Shown here: piece after piece, positions 12,414 through 14,794 of the stretch
Layout of the letters: every line of letters starts with the position of its first letter
Numbering within the stretch: the stretch's first letter is position 1
Assembly (NCBI GenBank): GCA_002306295.1
Contig: DBRI01000007.1
Span: forward strand, 1-14,794
Source: Patescibacteria group bacterium UBA1372
GTDB lineage: Bacteria > Patescibacteriota > Microgenomatia > UBA12405
Direction of reading: 5' to 3'
DNA: 14,794 nucleotides
The notes under the pieces: generated by a model
Told to the model about the DNA's origin: nothing
The model's database searches: none
The model's input: only the letters and a program-made list of their open reading frames with translations
Position numbers and translations under genes: made by a program

Positions 12414-12824
12414 CTAAATCCCCCGTCTTTTGAGATCACGGTCTTTGATTTGCTGGCGTTTCTCGTACTTTTTCAGTTTTTTACCCACCCCAAATTCAAG
12501 CTTAAACCACTTACCCTTTTTGTAGATTTTGATAGGAATAGCCATATATTTTTGGTGTCGGTAGGAAATGAGTTTGGCTAGCTCTTTTTTAGAAAGTAGA
12601 AGAGGTCGGGTATCAGTGGTATCTTGAGTGTCGTTGCTGTATTTATATTTAGGTATAAATAGACCGATAATGAAGGGACGGTTGTCAATTAGATCGACCC
12701 GGCTGCCTTTAAAAGAGCAAGTGTTTAGGCGCAAAGATTTGGCATCGGAACCAGACAATACCAGACCGGCTTCGAAGGTATCGGTAAAATGATAATCTTT
12801 CGAGTCAAGATTAAAGTGACGCAT
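12414..12824 (-). CDS. smpB: SsrA-binding protein SmpB
   Basis: This 136-residue protein is SmpB, which binds tmRNA and brings alanyl-tmRNA to stalled ribosomes. Diagnostic stretches in order are DYHFTDTFEAGLVLSGSDAKSLR (residues about 11-33), the RNA-binding beta-barrel strand with RPLLLSKKELAKLISYR, the IPIKIYKKGKWFKLEFGVGKK segment, and the basic C-terminal tail KKYEKRQQIKDRD, which enters the mRNA channel. The length is slightly under the usual 145-160, mainly from a short tail ending LKRRGI. The start is set by TAAAAT ending 5 bases upstream on the minus strand, directly after the stop of the preceding gene. ssrA follows on the same strand 58 bases after the smpB stop, so the two components of trans-translation are adjacent. 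Confidence 0.95.
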   Translation of the reverse strand: MRHFNLDSKDYHFTDTFEAGLVLSGSDAKSLRLNTCSFKGSRVDLIDNRPFIIGLFIPKYKYSNDTQDTTDTRPLLLSKKELAKLISYRHQKYMAIPIKIYKKGKWFKLEFGVGKKLKKYEKRQQIKDRDLKRRGI

Positions 12825-12829
12825 GTGCT

Positions 12830-12835
12830 ATTTTA
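12830..12835 (-). promoter_or_regulatory. -10 element (TAAAAT), leaderless smpB
   Basis: On the minus strand TAAAAT ends 5 bases before the smpB ATG and begins 3 bases after the TAG stop (12838-12840) of the upstream gene. Confidence 0.55.
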
Positions 12836-12837
12836 AC

Positions 12838-14682
12838 CTAAAGAGCGAGTTTGTAGATAACTTGGTCCGAAGCAAGCAGATAAAGAATAGAAGATTCTTC
12901 GTCCAGAGCAATACTTTTTATATCGTAATTGCCGAGATTGTACTTACTAATAAGTTCGCCGGTTTTGGTGTAAACAACCACTGTCTTTGGATCGGCTAGA
13001 AAGAGCAGGAGGTCTTTGTCTTGAGCAACAATAAGATGGGAAGCCGTTGAAGTAGTGGGCGGGGAAGACAGATTAAAATTGTCTTTGACACCCCTTAGGT
13101 AAACTTCAATCTGGCCGGATTTGGACAAAACCCAAATACGGGAATCAATTGAAATATCAGAAGGAGTTGATATCAAACTTTGTTCAGATTCGAGCCAAAC
13201 AGAAGGGTCGGCCAAAGCGTTATTAACTAAAGCAGATTTAGAAATAGAATTGGAACTTAAAAGGTATAGAGAAGAACCCCATGAGTTTAGGGATAAATAG
13301 GAGTTATCTTCAATAGAAAACTGTTTGGGCCAATCCTTTTTGGTGACTTGATAAAGACCGTCCTTGGTAAGTGCATAAAGATTTGATTTGAGAAGGGCAA
13401 AAGAAATAACGTCTTTGGTAAGAGGATCTGAGGTAACAAGAGCGGTGGATTTACCTTCACCATTTAAGGTAACAGAGTCGATACGACCAGATTGGCTATC
13501 GAGTAAGTAAAATTGATTTGAAAGATAGATTATTTTTGAATAGGACCGATTGTTGGTAATGTGAACGGTGTCGTAAAACTTTTCCAGCTCGGTATCGGCA
13601 GAGCCGGTTTGAGATAGTATAGTATCGAGTTTAGAGCGGTAATCGTCAACTTTTTCAGAATAAAGATTTAAAGTAGACATCTGGTTTACCAACTCTTGGG
13701 CTTTTTGGGCTTCAATTTTGGCGTCTTCTAGGTTTAGAGAGCGGACACGATTAATGGTATCCAAACTTGAGGTTATTTGCTCCTCTAAAGAATTGAACTG
13801 ATTTAATTTGTCGGTTTGATTTTTCTTGATGGTACCAAGAGTGATACTAACAAACAGACCGAGGGTGGCAAAAGCACCGATAATAAGGTTTAATTTCTTT
13901 TTGGATTGGTCGGCTTTGAAAGGTTGGTGAGGAACAGTTAAAGGTTTTTTGGCAAATATTTTTTTGAAAAAACCGGGTAGTTTTGGCTTTGGAGTGGGTG
14001 AAAAAGGAGTGGAATCAAAAGAAAGCGGATTAGACTGAACAGGCTCTGTTTGTACCGGTATATCTGAATCTAGTGTAACCGAATCGACGGGATGATGGAC
14101 TTGAATTAGAAGAGAGGCAGAAGCCGGATTGTCGATCTGATTTGATAGAAATTCTTCCTGGTTGTCAAAGCCATCCAGACTAAAAAAGGTGGAAAGATTG
14201 TCAATTTGATTGATAATCAGAGGATGGGTTAAAAAAAGCAGGTCGCTGTCGGCAACGGGACCGGTAATAAGCTGGATTTGATCGGTATCAGAATCCAGAA
14301 GACTGGAAAATTGGTCGTGGCGCTTAAGGAAAAGACTAGCAAGACCCAATGAAGAAATGGCCATAGTTTGGCCATTTATAGCAACCAGGACGATGGAGGG
14401 TTGATAATCCGACCAACGGATTTGGACTTGCTCTAGACAAAATTTGAGACGAGAAGAAAAGAGAGAACCGTCCAGAGAAAAATAGGTTTCGTTGATATAG
14501 GCAATAATTTGGTTGCCAATTTGGCCAATATCGTTGGGTGAATAATCAGCTTTGAGAGTAATTAGACCAAATAAGTGACCACGCTTAGCAAAAATTAAGG
14601 AATCATCAGGTTCGGTTTCCCAATGCTTGGAAAAAAAGGACGAAGACTTTGGCACCGAAATATGACGGCAGGTATAGTGCAT
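12838..14682 (-). CDS. Membrane protein: degenerate PP2C-like domain plus probable beta-propeller
   Basis: This 614-residue protein has three parts. Residues about 25-200 resemble a PP2C/PPM phosphatase fold: IFAKRGHLFGLITLKADYSPNDIG corresponds to the first strands, and SIVLVAINGQTMAISSLGLASLFLKR corresponds to the strand pair that normally carries GDSR. The metal-binding Asp residues (DGxG, GD) are missing, so it is probably catalytically dead. A Pro-rich linker (about 205-250) leads to one transmembrane helix at about 264-283 (LNLIIGAFATLGLFVSITLG). An extracytoplasmic part follows: a predicted coiled coil (about 288-355) and a region (about 370-614) of repeated strand motifs such as NQFYLLDSQSGRIDSV and SSLYLLSSNSISKSAL, typical of a beta-propeller. 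I infer a cytoplasmic pseudophosphatase sensor coupled to an outer propeller. The start is supported by TGTTAAAAT ending 6 bases upstream. Confidence 0.72.
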   Translation of the reverse strand: MHYTCRHISVPKSSSFFSKHWETEPDDSLIFAKRGHLFGLITLKADYSPNDIGQIGNQIIAYINETYFSLDGSLFSSRLKFCLEQVQIRWSDYQPSIVLVAINGQTMAISSLGLASLFLKRHDQFSSLLDSDTDQIQLITGPVADSDLLFLTHPLIINQIDNLSTFFSLDGFDNQEEFLSNQIDNPASASLLIQVHHPVDSVTLDSDIPVQTEPVQSNPLSFDSTPFSPTPKPKLPGFFKKIFAKKPLTVPHQPFKADQSKKKLNLIIGAFATLGLFVSITLGTIKKNQTDKLNQFNSLEEQITSSLDTINRVRSLNLEDAKIEAQKAQELVNQMSTLNLYSEKVDDYRSKLDTILSQTGSADTELEKFYDTVHITNNRSYSKIIYLSNQFYLLDSQSGRIDSVTLNGEGKSTALVTSDPLTKDVISFALLKSNLYALTKDGLYQVTKKDWPKQFSIEDNSYLSLNSWGSSLYLLSSNSISKSALVNNALADPSVWLESEQSLISTPSDISIDSRIWVLSKSGQIEVYLRGVKDNFNLSSPPTTSTASHLIVAQDKDLLLFLADPKTVVVYTKTGELISKYNLGNYDIKSIALDEESSILYLLASDQVIYKLAL

Positions 14683-14688
14683 TGATTA

Positions 14689-14697
14689 ATTTTAACA
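14689..14697 (-). promoter_or_regulatory. Extended -10 (TGTTAAAAT), leaderless gene
   Basis: On the minus strand TGT plus TAAAAT (14689-14694) ends 6 bases before the ATG at 14680-14682. The rest of the stretch to 14794 shows no gene. Confidence 0.65.
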
Positions 14698-14794
14698 GAA
14701 ATGTGAATTCTAAGTTGAATCCGAACACCTCTTAGTAAATTGATAACATTTTAACTCTTTTGTAAATGCTTCTAAAGGGGTTTGGTAGCTAAGA

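Noticed and set aside
12366..12581. Plus-strand frame opposite smpB
   Set aside because: It is antisense to the strongly supported smpB gene and resembles no known protein.
14740..14794. Rightward promoter (TGATAACAT) and short ATG frame at the right edge
   Set aside because: The only frame after it stops after eight codons; without sequence past the edge it cannot be supported.

Overview
The window looks like a stretch of chromosome from a member of the Candidate Phyla Radiation (Patescibacteria), most likely a Microgenomates-type lineage. The grounds are AT-rich, tightly packed small genes, an archaeal-type triosephosphate isomerase, a pilin-like N-terminus on a secreted protein, several large membrane-anchored proteins with no clear homologue, and almost no Shine-Dalgarno sequences. 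TGA acts as an ordinary stop (end of the solute-binding protein gene at 8100-8102), so the UGA-glycine code of Gracilibacteria/SR1 is not indicated. The lineage is an inference; no 16S rRNA or ribosomal protein gene is present.

Layout. 1-2074 (minus): a SIMPL-domain membrane protein followed by a very cysteine-rich modular surface protein that runs off the left edge. 2209-4212 (plus): a patatin-like phospholipase and two unrecognised proteins, each with its own promoter. 4202-6314 (minus): RNase HI overlapping a VanW-family wall-associated protein. 6315-6599: an intergenic block of GC-rich repeats. 6600-8749 (plus): a membrane-anchored solute-binding protein overlapping triosephosphate isomerase by ATGA. 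8856-9272 (minus): a Nudix hydrolase. 9340-10011 (plus): an SPFH/band-7 protein, convergent with comF (9997-10674, minus). 10696-11733 (plus): a polytopic membrane protein, divergent from comF. 11734-11930: a second repeat block. 11931-12355 (minus): tmRNA (ssrA), next to smpB (12414-12824, minus), the two parts of the trans-translation system. 12838-14682 (minus): a membrane protein with a degenerate PP2C-like domain and a probable beta-propeller. 14683-14794: intergenic, only the promoter of the last gene recognised.

The strongest system-level signal is promoter placement. In front of 11 protein genes on both strands a -10 hexamer (TATAAT, TAAAAT, TATGAT and similar, often with an upstream TGN) ends only 5-7 bases before the ATG. 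The expected transcription start therefore falls on or within about two bases of the start codon, which implies leaderless mRNAs as the default for first genes. comF and the 10696 gene are transcribed divergently from overlapping -10 elements in a 21-bp gap, and two promoters lie across or next to the stop codon of the preceding gene.

Other points of note: a tmRNA with a predicted 33-residue tag ending AVC and an A3-U70 pair where G3-U70 is expected; a dispersed GC-rich palindromic repeat, one copy of which lies in frame inside comF; and a pseudo-phosphatase/propeller membrane protein. I see no CRISPR array, phage, transposase or defence system.
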